Source: RUG11247 sp050945995
GTDB taxonomy: Bacteria > Bacillota > Clostridia > Christensenellales > Aristaeellaceae
Length of the DNA: 10,361 nucleotides
Direction of reading: 5' to 3'
Assembly (NCBI GenBank): GCA_050945995.1
Contig: JBMNUA010000077.1
Location: 1-10,361 of the forward strand
In this document: positions 1 to 6,363 of the stretch, piece by piece
Layout of the letters: each line of letters opens with the position of its first letter
Numbering within the stretch: position 1 is the stretch's first letter
Notes under the pieces: model-generated
What the model was told of the DNA's origin: nothing
Databases searched by the model: none
Seen by the model: the letters and a program-made list of their open reading frames with translations, nothing else
Program-made: the position numbers and the translations under genes

Positions 1-374
1 GCGCCCAGGCAGCGGGTGTCCTTGACGGTGAACAGGGCGTCGGGCGTGGTCTCGCCGGGCTTGACATCAAGGGAGCTGCACACGCGGTCGAGCACGCTCT
101 GCGCGTTTTTGACATAGCATGCCGTGCCCATGCACACGCCGATCGTGTACTCGCCGCGGGGTTCGAGCGCGAACTGCGAATAGAAGGTCGCCACGCCGTA
201 CACCTCGCTGAGCGTCTCGCCAAGACCATCGGCAATCTGGATCTGGACGTCCTTTGGCACATGCCCGAATATGTCCTGCGCGGCTTGCAGCGTGCGCATC
301 ACCGCGCCGCCGCGACCCTTGTTCTCGGCGATGACTGTCTGAAGCTGAGCGTACTTTTCTTCGTTGCCCATCAT
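1..374 (-). CDS. NuoE/HndA-type [2Fe-2S] subunit of NAD(P)-linked hydrogenase or NADH dehydrogenase (3' part outside window)
   Basis: The thioredoxin-fold [2Fe-2S] subunit that passes electrons between a NuoF/HydB flavoprotein and its partners. In fermentative anaerobes this is usually subunit HydC/HndA of a soluble, often electron-bifurcating [FeFe]-hydrogenase. The 124 visible residues carry the family order: an N-terminal helical part, YGVATFYSQF at 59-68, GVCMGTACY with Cys81 and Cys86, and DTRC with Cys122. The fourth ligand is expected at residue 126, just beyond the window edge. Two adjacent ATG codons lie at 374 and 371. AGGAGGT at 385-391 is 10 bases from the first, so 374 was chosen. 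It is the first gene after a 283-base spacer with its own promoter, so NuoF/HydB and HydA-like genes probably follow outside the window. Family assignment is secure. Hydrogenase versus other NADH-linked complex is inferred from the neighbours. Confidence 0.93.
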   Translation of the reverse strand, partial: MMGNEEKYAQLQTVIAENKGRGGAVMRTLQAAQDIFGHVPKDVQIQIADGLGETLSEVYGVATFYSQFALEPRGEYTIGVCMGTACYVKNAQSVLDRVCSSLDVKPGETTPDALFTVKDTRCLG

Positions 375-440
375 AGTCGGTCCTACCTCCTCGGATATAT
401 GGAATCGATCAGTAATCAAATACCGAACACACCACCGGAT

Positions 441-449
441 ATTATATCA
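441..449 (-). promoter_or_regulatory. Extended -10 promoter of the NuoE-type gene
   Basis: Read on the minus strand this is TGATATAAT, a perfect TATAAT (441-446) with the TG of an extended -10 element. No good -35 sits 17 bases upstream, as is common for extended -10 promoters. Transcription would start near 434, leaving a leader of about 60 bases before the start codon at 374. Confidence 0.6.
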
Positions 450-468
450 TGCGCGCCCCATTTGTATA

Positions 469-486
469 TGAACAACGCATTAACAA
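469..486 (-). promoter_or_regulatory. Direct repeat just upstream of the NuoE promoter, possible activator site
   Basis: On the minus strand TTGTTAA, four bases, then TTGTTCA: two near-identical heptamers 11 bases apart, about one helical turn. They end about where a -35 box would lie relative to the -10 at 441-446. Each resembles half of a clostridial Rex operator, but the halves are direct rather than inverted, so a Rex site is not claimed. Function is inferred only from position. Confidence 0.3.
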
Positions 487-525
487 TTTGCATATTTCCT
501 ATGCCAAGTTTTGTTGAGGGTGCCG

Positions 526-619
526 AAAGTCCATTTCCGCCTGAATTTCCACAATATATTGTGCTCATTTCCGATTGACTGCACAATATGTTGTGGATCA
601 ATCGCGGGAAATGGACTTT
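526..619. repeat. Nested inverted repeat (94 bases) with two CACAATATRTTGTG palindromes
   Basis: The outer arms are 526-540 and 604-619 (15 pairs with one extra base on the right). The inner arms are 548-564 and 581-597 (17 positions, one mismatch). Each inner arm is itself a palindrome: CACAATATATTGTG at 550-563 is perfect and CACAATATGTTGTG at 582-595 is nearly so, with centres 32 bases apart (three helical turns). A second, mutually exclusive fold pairs 566-578 with 598-613 around the right-hand palindrome. It lies between the PHP gene stop and the NuoE promoter. Neither strand shows a T run after the stem, so a simple rho-independent terminator is unlikely. It could be a pair of operators, an RNA processing hairpin or a small interspersed repeat. 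The remainder of the 375-657 spacer shows nothing beyond the promoter elements listed. Confidence 0.8.
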
Positions 620-657
620 TGACATCCGAATCAGTGTTTGAAACTGCGCCACAATGG

Positions 658-1365
658 TTATGGAGGGCGCGCGGCGTTCAGCATCTCAAAAAAACCGTCC
701 GCCGTGCAGGCGGGTAAATCGTAAAACACCTCGCGCTCGAGGATGTCGCCCAAGCGGTGCGCGTCGGAGGAATGAAGCACCGGATACCCGCCCGACGCGT
801 GCGCCGGGCACGCAAGTTCGCGCGCGATCTCGACCGCCGCAAAATCCGCGCCCGGCGGCAGAAAGCCCAGCGCCCCGAGGATGCCGTTCGCGCCGCGGTT
901 GATGTGCGCGGGCACGGCGAGCCCGCCGCAGGCGCGGATGCGCGCGGTGAGCGCGTCGATGGACAGATCGAGCGCGGAGATGAGAAGCCGCGTCTCCTCG
1001 CGCACGAATTCGTCCTGTGCGTCGCGCTCTACCTGCCGCCCGAACAGATCCGGGCGGTTCTCGATGGGGGGGAGATGCTCGTACATCTCCTCTGAAAAAG
1101 CGACCGCCGTTTCGACGCGCCTGAAATACGCGAGCAGATGCACCTCCTCGCGCGAGCACAGCTCCATCGCCGGCAGAAGCGCGATGCCCGCCGCGCGCGC
1201 GATTTGCTCGATTGCGGGCAGATGGCGCGCCGTGTTGTGGTCGGCGACCGCGATCATATCAAGCCCCTTCAACCGCGCCATGTTCACGATGTTGTTGGGC
1301 GTCATCTCCTCCTCCGCGCACGGCGAGAGGCAGGAGTGGATGTGCAAATCCGCCGCGCAGCGCAT
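658..1365 (-). CDS. PHP-domain metal-dependent phosphoesterase
   Basis: A 235-residue PHP (polymerase and histidinol phosphatase) domain protein. These are metal-dependent phosphoesterases; the substrate here is unknown. Visible metal-site motifs, in order: His8-x-His10 in DLHIHSCLSPC, Asp42-His43 in VADHN, Glu68, His76, His154 in PAHINR, and Asp201-x-His203 in HSSDAHRL. All the usual metal-ligand blocks are present, so the protein is probably active. The whole length is accounted for by one PHP domain. The start follows the stop of the upstream DRTGG gene by only 2 bases, so it is the last gene of the five-gene operon. PHP proteins are often found next to DRTGG and hydrogenase-like genes in Clostridia, which suggests hydrolysis of a signalling or metabolic phosphoester, but that is inference. 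Confidence 0.9.
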   Translation of the reverse strand: MRCAADLHIHSCLSPCAEEEMTPNNIVNMARLKGLDMIAVADHNTARHLPAIEQIARAAGIALLPAMELCSREEVHLLAYFRRVETAVAFSEEMYEHLPPIENRPDLFGRQVERDAQDEFVREETRLLISALDLSIDALTARIRACGGLAVPAHINRGANGILGALGFLPPGADFAAVEIARELACPAHASGGYPVLHSSDAHRLGDILEREVFYDLPACTADGFFEMLNAARPP

Positions 1366-1367
1366 CT

Positions 1368-1709
1368 TCAGCGCGCGCTTACGCCGGCGGCGTAGAGGAT
1401 GCCGCTGATCTCAAACGCCGTCATGGGCGAGGAGATCATGGCGATGTCCTCCTCCTCGGCTTTTTTGACCACATCGGGCGGCACGGCGCCGCCCTCCGGC
1501 ACGATCACCAGGTGCATGTCGTGAAGGGTTGCAACCGCGACGACGTTCATGTGCGTCTGCACGGTGATCCACGCCATGCCCGGCTTCCCGTGCGCCATCA
1601 CCCAGCTGAGTAAATCGCAGGAATAGCCACACGCAATCGCGCGGCTTTCGTCTGTGGGGTTGGTGAGCGCGGTTGCATCCGTCGCCCGTATGATTTCGCC
1701 AATCGTCAT
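1368..1709 (-). CDS. DRTGG-domain protein 2 (HPr-kinase-associated type)
   Basis: A 113-residue stand-alone DRTGG-type domain. This domain occurs in phosphotransacetylase and CBS-domain proteins and is thought to be a ligand-binding or regulatory fold; stand-alone copies are sometimes misnamed serine kinase. No ATP-binding motif is visible, so kinase activity is not expected. It ends with MISSPMTAFEISGILYAAGV (82-101), the conserved C-terminal block also seen in the paralogue at 3520-3876 (MSTSHTMYIASGILYENG). Translation signals: AGGAAG lies 7-8 bases before the ATG at 1709. It follows the hydrogenase-like gene by 36 bases and precedes the PHP gene by 2, so it is cotranscribed. The name is from family resemblance; the ligand is unknown. 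Confidence 0.8.
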   Translation of the reverse strand: MTIGEIIRATDATALTNPTDESRAIACGYSCDLLSWVMAHGKPGMAWITVQTHMNVVAVATLHDMHLVIVPEGGAVPPDVVKKAEEEDIAMISSPMTAFEISGILYAAGVSAR

Positions 1710-1745
1710 ACTACACTTCCTTTGGAGATTTTGATGCCCACGCTT

Positions 1746-3071
1746 TTATTTTTCGCGCGTGGTTTCGCTCAACTCGACCATCTGCTGCGCCATCAGCCGC
1801 ACCCGCTCTTTGAGCAGGAACAGGCAGTCCATCTCGCGCGCGTCGCCGGAGACGATGTCCTCCGCGAGCGCCTGGCAGGTGGGCGAGCCGCACGAGCCGC
1901 AGTCGAGCCCGGGCAGCTGCTTGCGGATTTCCTCGATGCGGTCCATCTTCGCGATCGCCTGCTTGAAATCGGTGTCCAGCCGCAGCGATTCGATGGGATG
2001 GATCGGCTCGTCGAAGTACAACTCATCCTTCAGCGCGTCGAGCAATTCATCGCTGACCGCGTCGTCTAAATTGACGCGCGGCAATTCCGCCACGAGCGTG
2101 CGGATGCGGTTGCGTGCGATGTAGCGGTTTTCAAACACGATCGGGCCGCCGATGCAGCCGCCGTTGCAGGCGAGCCCCTCGAAGAAGCGCAGCGCCGGCA
2201 GCCGGTCGTTCTCGATCGCGTCGAGCACGTTGACGACGTTCTCGATGCCGTCCACCGCGAGCGCCTCGTCGATATTAAGCGCCATGCACTCGCCGCCCGA
2301 GCGCGCCCAGCCGATGCCCAGCGCCGTGCCCGCGGTGGTCGCCCGCGCATCGCTGTCCTCCTCGTGCACGCGCTCGCGGCGCAACTGCCCGCTCAATAGC
2401 CCGTAGATTTCGACCATGGAGATCGCGCCGTTCATCGCGCTTTGTTTATGCCCCACGGGCTTTCGGATCGCCGTCGCCTTCGCGGCGCAGGGGGTGATGA
2501 AAAAACAGCCCACCTCCGCCGGATCTGCGCCCGTCTTTTTGCAAAACTCCAGCCGCGCCGCGGACGCCGCCACCTCCATGGGCGCGCGCACATCCACCGT
2601 GTTCTGGATCAGCTCCGGAAAGCGGATTTGGATCAGCCGCATGACCGCGGGGCACGCCGAGGAGATGAGCGGGCGCGGGCAGTCCGGATCGGCAAGCCGC
2701 GCGCGCATGGCGCGCGTGACGATGTCCGCGCCGCGGGAGACGTCAAACACCTCGTGAAAGCCCATGCGCTTGAGCCCGGCGGGCACGCTGGATATGTTTT
2801 CCAAGTTTTTGAACTGCCCGTAGATCGACGGCGCGGGCAGCGCAATGCGGTATTGGTAGCGGTTGATCGTGGACAGGGGGTCTGTCATCGCGACCTTCGC
2901 GTGATGCTGGCAGACGCGGATGCACTCGCCGCAGTCGATGCACAACTCGTCGATGATGTGCGCGCGCCCGCCGCGGATGCGGATCGCCTCCGTCGGGCAG
3001 CGTTTGAGGCATGCGGTGCAGCCCACGCATTTCGAGGGATCCAGCGTCACCGAATGATAATATGTGCCCAT
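1746..3071 (-). CDS. Ferredoxin-[FeFe]-hydrogenase-like protein, putative sensory type (HydS-like)
   Basis: A 441-residue modular iron-sulfur protein; residues are numbered from a GTG two codons upstream of the chosen ATG. The order is: two [4Fe-4S] ferredoxin motifs (C17-x2-C20-x2-C23-x3-C27 and C46-x2-C49-x2-C52-x3-C56), an H-cluster-like domain, then a C-terminal FeS domain with C393-x2-C396-x4-C401 and C418. The H-cluster motifs are altered. L1 is SSACP (140-143) instead of TSCCP, L2 is TPCAAK (Cys197, Lys200), and L3 is GLACNGGCIGG (Cys304, Cys308). The four cysteines that hold the cubane are kept, but the proton-relay cysteine of catalytic enzymes is Ala141, as in group C/D (sensory) [FeFe]-hydrogenases. 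It probably senses H2 or redox state rather than turning over quickly. AAGGGAG lies 5-6 bases before ATG 3071; the upstream GTG at 3077 abuts it. Operon with DRTGG, ATPase and PHP genes. Confidence 0.88.
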   Translation of the reverse strand: MGTYYHSVTLDPSKCVGCTACLKRCPTEAIRIRGGRAHIIDELCIDCGECIRVCQHHAKVAMTDPLSTINRYQYRIALPAPSIYGQFKNLENISSVPAGLKRMGFHEVFDVSRGADIVTRAMRARLADPDCPRPLISSACPAVMRLIQIRFPELIQNTVDVRAPMEVAASAARLEFCKKTGADPAEVGCFFITPCAAKATAIRKPVGHKQSAMNGAISMVEIYGLLSGQLRRERVHEEDSDARATTAGTALGIGWARSGGECMALNIDEALAVDGIENVVNVLDAIENDRLPALRFFEGLACNGGCIGGPIVFENRYIARNRIRTLVAELPRVNLDDAVSDELLDALKDELYFDEPIHPIESLRLDTDFKQAIAKMDRIEEIRKQLPGLDCGSCGSPTCQALAEDIVSGDAREMDCLFLLKERVRLMAQQMVELSETTREK

Positions 3072-3103
3072 TGCCACTCCCTTCGCTTCTCAGGCGCGCA
3101 TCT

Positions 3104-3523
3104 TCACAGACGGAAGATCATCTCGATGCGCGTGCCCTTGCCGACCTCGGATTCAATATTGAAATCGTCGGCGTTTCGCGCCATGTTCGCAAGCCCCATG
3201 CCCGCGCCGAACCCCATCATGCGCACATCGTCCGTCGCGGTGGAATAGCCCTCCGACATGGCGAGCTTGATATCGGGGATGCCGGGGCCCACGTCGGTCA
3301 CAATGATGCGGATATCCGCCTCGCCCACGAGCAGCTCCATTTTGCCGCCGCAGGTGTGGATGACCAGGTTGATCTCCGCCTCGTAGGAGGCGATGGAGAT
3401 ACGGCGCACAATGCTCATCTCCACACCCAGCCGCTTGATCTGGCGCTTGATTTTACCGGACGCCTCGCCCGCGGCGATGAAGTCGCGCGCAGCGATCTGG
3501 AATTCTTCTTTATATATCGTCAT
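3104..3523 (-). CDS. GHKL ATP-binding protein, anti-sigma-factor/RsbT-like
   Basis: A 139-residue stand-alone histidine-kinase-type ATPase domain of the SpoIIAB/RsbW/RsbT class, cytosolic. These bind ATP and act as serine kinases or switch proteins on a partner. The N box is E48-x3-N52-x3-H56, G1 is D77-x-G79-x-G81 (DVGPGIPD), and G2 is GFGAGMGLANM (104-114). There is no dimerisation/phospho-acceptor domain, so it is not a complete sensor kinase. The ATG at 3523 overlaps the stop of DRTGG protein 1 by 4 bases (ATGA), so translation is coupled. No sigma factor or antagonist gene is next to it; its partner may be one of the DRTGG proteins or the hydrogenase-like protein. The family is clear; the target is unknown. 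Confidence 0.9.
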   Translation of the reverse strand: MTIYKEEFQIAARDFIAAGEASGKIKRQIKRLGVEMSIVRRISIASYEAEINLVIHTCGGKMELLVGEADIRIIVTDVGPGIPDIKLAMSEGYSTATDDVRMMGFGAGMGLANMARNADDFNIESEVGKGTRIEMIFRL

Positions 3524-3876
3524 GGGCAGTCACCGTCGCGCAGTCCGTTTTCATAGAGTATGCCGCTGGCGATGTACATGGTGTGGCTGGTTGACATCAG
3601 CGCCACGCCGTGATCCTTTGCCAGCTCGACGATCTCGCAGGTGGGGCGCTTCCCGCGCACGAACACGACGCAGCGGATGTCGAGCATATCCGCCGTGCGA
3701 ATCACCTGCGGGTTGTTCAGCCCTGTGAGAAGCGCGATTTGCTCCTTCGGGAAGGCAAGCACGTCGCTCATCATATCGCTCGCGCACGCGGAGGAGACCT
3801 CGGTATCCAGCATATCTTCGCCCAAAATCAAGTCCGCTCCGAGAAGCCGCAGCATTTCGCCGATTTTCAAAAGCAT
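3520..3876 (-). CDS. DRTGG-domain protein 1
   Basis: A 118-residue stand-alone DRTGG-type protein and first gene of the minus-strand operon. It shares its layout with the 1368-1709 protein: an acidic-polar block near residue 20 (DTEVSSACASDMMSDVLAF here, DESRAIACGYSCDLLSWVM there) and a closing HTMYIASGILYENG block. The two are paralogues that flank the ATPase and hydrogenase-like genes. The open frame extends upstream to 4023, but that extension is poor protein and crosses the promoter. ATG 3876 has a purine-rich AGAGGGG just before it and lies about 15 bases from the predicted transcript start, so 3876 is chosen. It overlaps the ATPase start by 4 bases. No catalytic motif is seen. Ligand binding is the family expectation. 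Confidence 0.82.
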   Translation of the reverse strand: MLLKIGEMLRLLGADLILGEDMLDTEVSSACASDMMSDVLAFPKEQIALLTGLNNPQVIRTADMLDIRCVVFVRGKRPTCEIVELAKDHGVALMSTSHTMYIASGILYENGLRDGDCP

Positions 3877-3897
3877 CCCCCTCTCTACTCCGATGCT

Positions 3898-3926
3898 AGT
3901 ATAGTATATTTTTATCGAACTTGCAA
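3898..3926 (-). promoter_or_regulatory. Promoter of the DRTGG-ATPase-HydS operon
   Basis: On the minus strand TTGCAA (3921-3926), a 17-base AT-rich spacer, then TATACT (3898-3903). Expected start near 3891, giving a very short leader of about 15 bases before ATG 3876. It is back to back with the plus-strand promoter at 3987-4015. Confidence 0.7.
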
Positions 3927-3986
3927 GAACTTCATCAAATCGCCGCGTAGTTGTGCGCAAATTGTGTCGTGCGGGTGAATTGGATG

Positions 3987-4015
3987 TTGCTATTTGGCGT
4001 GGGCGCAGATATACT
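3987..4015 (+). promoter_or_regulatory. Promoter of the thuA-like operon
   Basis: TTGCTA (3987-3992), a 17-base spacer, and TATACT (4010-4015). Start near 4022, leaving about 31 bases of leader that contains GGAGG at 4039-4043. It is divergent from the promoter at 3898-3926; the two -35 boxes are 60 bases apart, so one regulator could act on both. Confidence 0.65.
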
Positions 4016-4052
4016 ATAGGCAATTCACTACATAGGTCGGAGGCGTTTGTAT

Positions 4053-4793
4053 ATGGATAAAATCAAGGTCACGATTTGGAACGAATATCGGCACGAGGTG
4101 CGCAGCGCGCGCATCCGGGCGGTGTACCCCGATGGCATCCACGGCGCGATCAGCGAGATGCTCGGGGCGACCGGGCGGTTTGATCTTCGCACCGCGACGC
4201 TCGATATGCCGGAGCACGGGTTGACCGAGGATGTGCTTGCAGATACGGACGTACTCATCTGGTGGGGGCACACCGCGCACGCGGAGGTTGCAGACGCGGT
4301 GGTTGACCGCGTGGTCGGGCATATCTTAAACGGGATGGGCGCGATCTTTTTACACTCCGGGCACGAATCCAAGCCCTTCAAGCGGCTGATGGGCACGTCC
4401 TGCGCGCTCAAATGGCGCGAGAATGACGAGCGCGAGCGCATTTGGGTGGTCGATCCCGCGCATCCGATCGCGCGCGGGCTGCCCGAGTACATCGAACTGC
4501 CCGCCGAGGAGACCTATGGCGAGCGCTTTGACATCCCCGCGCCGGACGAGCTGGTGTTTGTCAGCTGGTTCTCCGGCGGCGAGGTGTTTCGCAGCGGCTG
4601 CTGCTTCCGGCGCGGCAGGGGCAGGATTTTCTATTTCCGCCCCGGGCACGAGGAGTACCCCACCTTCTACCGCGCGGACATCACGCGGGTGATCGAAAAC
4701 GCCATCGACTGGGCGCGCCCGGCGCAAGGACCGAATCCGCACTTTGGGCATGTGCCTGAGCCATATGAGAATATCGCCCGAAAAGAACACTAA
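4053..4793 (+). CDS. ThuA-family protein (trehalose-utilisation type, class I glutamine-amidotransferase-like fold)
   Basis: A 246-residue protein of the ThuA family, linked to trehalose or related disaccharide use in rhizobia. It has a glutamine-amidotransferase-like flavodoxin fold; the biochemical role is not well settled. Hallmarks: IWNEYRHE at 8-15, YPDGIH at 25-30, DVLIWWGHTAH in the middle, FLHSGHESKPF around residues 99-109 where the nucleophile elbow of the fold lies (His101-Ser102 in place of a cysteine), and RPGHEEYPTFY near the C-terminus. Length is typical. ATG 4053 is 9 bases after GGAGG; a TTG at 4047 would be too close. It leads a plus-strand operon with an E2-like gene 36 bases on and a GNAT gene. 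No sugar transporter or trehalase is in the window, so a trehalose role is not supported by context. Confidence 0.88.
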   Translation: MDKIKVTIWNEYRHEVRSARIRAVYPDGIHGAISEMLGATGRFDLRTATLDMPEHGLTEDVLADTDVLIWWGHTAHAEVADAVVDRVVGHILNGMGAIFLHSGHESKPFKRLMGTSCALKWRENDERERIWVVDPAHPIARGLPEYIELPAEETYGERFDIPAPDELVFVSWFSGGEVFRSGCCFRRGRGRIFYFRPGHEEYPTFYRADITRVIENAIDWARPAQGPNPHFGHVPEPYENIARKEH

Positions 4794-4829
4794 TATGAAT
4801 TAGAAACCGAACCTGCGGAGGTGATTGAT

Positions 4830-5714
4830 TTGTTTGGATTTCGCAAAGACGGCGTGGACGTTTCAAAGACCCTCGATCCCATCGTACTGTTCTCGCCGCT
4901 GATCATGCCCACCCGGTGTGAGTCCATGAATACGGTGATGTACCCGGCGGAGTATGAGCCGATGGCGGCGTACATACGCAGCCAAAAAAACAGCGAGCAC
5001 ACGATTTCGTTTCTCACGATCATGGCGGCGGCGTATGTGCGCACGGTGCGCCGCTACCCCGTGATGTCGTATTTCGTGATGGGCAAGCGCATCTATCGGC
5101 ACAAGAAGCTCTCGCTTTCGCTCATCGTGCTGCGCGATACCGACGACGGCTCGTTCAAAGAGGCGGCGGTCAAGGTGCACTGCGCGCCGGACGACACGAT
5201 CTATGACATCGCGCGCAAATTCGATGAAAAGGTCGCAGAGGCGAAGCGCCCGGATGCGAAAAACGGCACGGTGGACTTCGCCGGAAAGCTGCTGCGCGTG
5301 CCGATCCTTCCCTCGCTTGTGGTGCTGGCGGCGCGCATCCTTGACCGGATCGGGCTATTGCCGAATTTTATCACGGAGATCAGCCCGTTTCATTGCAGTT
5401 TGTTTATCACGAACATGATGTCGATCGGGCTGCCGGCGATCCACCATCACCTCTACAACTTCGGCACCTGCTCCATCTTTTTGAGCTACGGGCGACCGGA
5501 GCGGCAGGTGGTGTCCGTCGGCGGGCAGAGCGCGCGCAAGGTGGTGCTGCCCCTGGGCATCGTCACCGACGAGCGCATCTGCGGCGGCGCGGAGTACGCG
5601 CTGGGCGTTCACACCTTTTTGCAATATTTGCAAAAGCCGGAGCTGTTGGAGTTGAGCCCCGAGGAGGAGGATGCGCGCCGCGCCGCGCCGAAAGCGGGGG
5701 TCGCGCCGGCATGA
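4830..5714 (+). CDS. E2-like acyltransferase (2-oxoacid dehydrogenase acyltransferase/CAT fold) without the catalytic HxxxDG motif
   Basis: A 294-residue protein consisting only of the catalytic-domain fold of 2-oxoacid dehydrogenase E2 subunits (chloramphenicol-acetyltransferase-like). It has no lipoyl domain and no E1-binding domain, so it is not a normal complex subunit. Family features: the hydrophobic N-terminal half, SPFHCSLFITNMMSIGLP, HHLYNFGTCSIFLSYG, and the C-terminal block around DERICGGAEY at 247-256. In true E2 enzymes that block reads DHRxxDG; here His is Glu248 and Asp is Gly252, so normal acyl transfer is doubtful. Start: GGAGG at 4817-4821 is 8 bases from TTG 4830; a GTG at 4821 lies inside the ribosome binding site. 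The stop overlaps the GNAT start by 4 bases, so the two are translationally coupled. The fold is fairly certain; function is unknown. Confidence 0.8.
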   Translation: MFGFRKDGVDVSKTLDPIVLFSPLIMPTRCESMNTVMYPAEYEPMAAYIRSQKNSEHTISFLTIMAAAYVRTVRRYPVMSYFVMGKRIYRHKKLSLSLIVLRDTDDGSFKEAAVKVHCAPDDTIYDIARKFDEKVAEAKRPDAKNGTVDFAGKLLRVPILPSLVVLAARILDRIGLLPNFITEISPFHCSLFITNMMSIGLPAIHHHLYNFGTCSIFLSYGRPERQVVSVGGQSARKVVLPLGIVTDERICGGAEYALGVHTFLQYLQKPELLELSPEEEDARRAAPKAGVAPA

Positions 5715-6337
5715 CGCGCGCGATCGAGGAGCGCGATCTGTTCATGATCTGCCGCGCGATGCGAAAAGCCGCGATGCGAGGCGCGCCGAAGGGCATAACG
5801 ATCCGCGCGCTGCGCCCCGGCGAATACGGGGCGTGGTGCGATTTGCAATGCGGTACATCCGCGGCGGCGCGCGCGGCGGTGGACGGGTTTTATCAAACGG
5901 TCTACGCGCCCGAGGGCGATTTGTTTTATGAAAGATGCTTGGTCGCGGAGGATGGTGCGGGCGAGATTATGGGCAGTTGCATGATCTGGACGGCATACGC
6001 GCGGTTTCCGACGCTTCATTGGCTGAAGGTGCGCCCGGACTGCGAGGGGCGCGGCATCGGGCGCGCGCTCATCTCGCGCGCGATGGCGGGCGTGGCGGCG
6101 GGCGATTATCCCGTATATCTGCACACCCACCCCGGCTGTCTGCGCGCGATCAAGCTGTACGCGGACTTCGGGTTCGGCTTTATCACAGACGATGTCGTCG
6201 GGCGGCGCAAAAACGAGCTTTCGGAGAGCCTGCCCTTTTTGCGTGCTCGGCTGCCCGCGTCCGTGTTTGATCAGACAAACTTCATGCCCGCGCCCCGCGA
6301 ATTTCTGGAAGCCGCGCGCGCGGGGGATGCGTTCTAA
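5711..6337 (+). CDS. GNAT-family N-acetyltransferase
   Basis: A 208-residue acetyl-CoA-dependent N-acetyltransferase of the GNAT superfamily; substrate unknown. Motif A is VRPDCEGRGIGRALISRAM (107-125) with the R/Q-x-x-G-x-G pyrophosphate loop at Glu112-Gly117. Motif B is AIKLYADFGF (146-155). The catalytic domain spans about 30-165; residues 165-208 form an extra basic tail. ATG 5711 overlaps the TGA of the E2-like gene (ATGA), which decides the start although the frame is open back to 5393. It is the last gene of the thuA-like operon. The pairing of a CAT-fold protein with a GNAT enzyme hints at one acylation pathway, but nothing in the sequence shows the acceptor. Confidence 0.88.
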   Translation: MTRAIEERDLFMICRAMRKAAMRGAPKGITIRALRPGEYGAWCDLQCGTSAAARAAVDGFYQTVYAPEGDLFYERCLVAEDGAGEIMGSCMIWTAYARFPTLHWLKVRPDCEGRGIGRALISRAMAGVAAGDYPVYLHTHPGCLRAIKLYADFGFGFITDDVVGRRKNELSESLPFLRARLPASVFDQTNFMPAPREFLEAARAGDAF

Positions 6338-6363
6338 ACCCTATCAATTTAACAGCATGCCTG

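Noticed and set aside
469..486. Rex operator at the hydrogenase promoter.
   Set aside because: The heptamers are direct, not inverted; only one matches the TTGTTAA half site.
526..619. Rho-independent terminator for the sensor operon.
   Set aside because: The stem is strong, but no T run follows on either strand and the stem is mostly not GC-rich.
526..619. Miniature transposable element with terminal inverted repeats.
   Set aside because: No matching target duplication is seen in the flanks, and copy number cannot be judged from one window.
618..646. Plus-strand promoter starting with a perfect TTGACA at 618-623.
   Set aside because: No -10-like hexamer lies 16-18 bases downstream, and it would point antisense into the PHP gene.
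416..717. Two short open frames on opposite strands across the spacer that give similar peptides (KVHF...HNILC).
   Set aside because: The likeness comes from the inverted repeat itself being read on both strands. There is no ribosome binding site and one frame runs into the PHP gene.
2442..3248. Long plus-strand open frame (268 codons) opposite the hydrogenase-like gene.
   Set aside because: It is an antisense frame caused by GC-rich codon bias; its translation is Arg/His/Ala-rich and resembles no family, while the minus frame has full iron-sulfur motifs.
3877..4023. N-terminal extension of DRTGG protein 1 up to 4023.
   Set aside because: It crosses a good promoter, has no family likeness, and the family starts at the internal ATG 3876.
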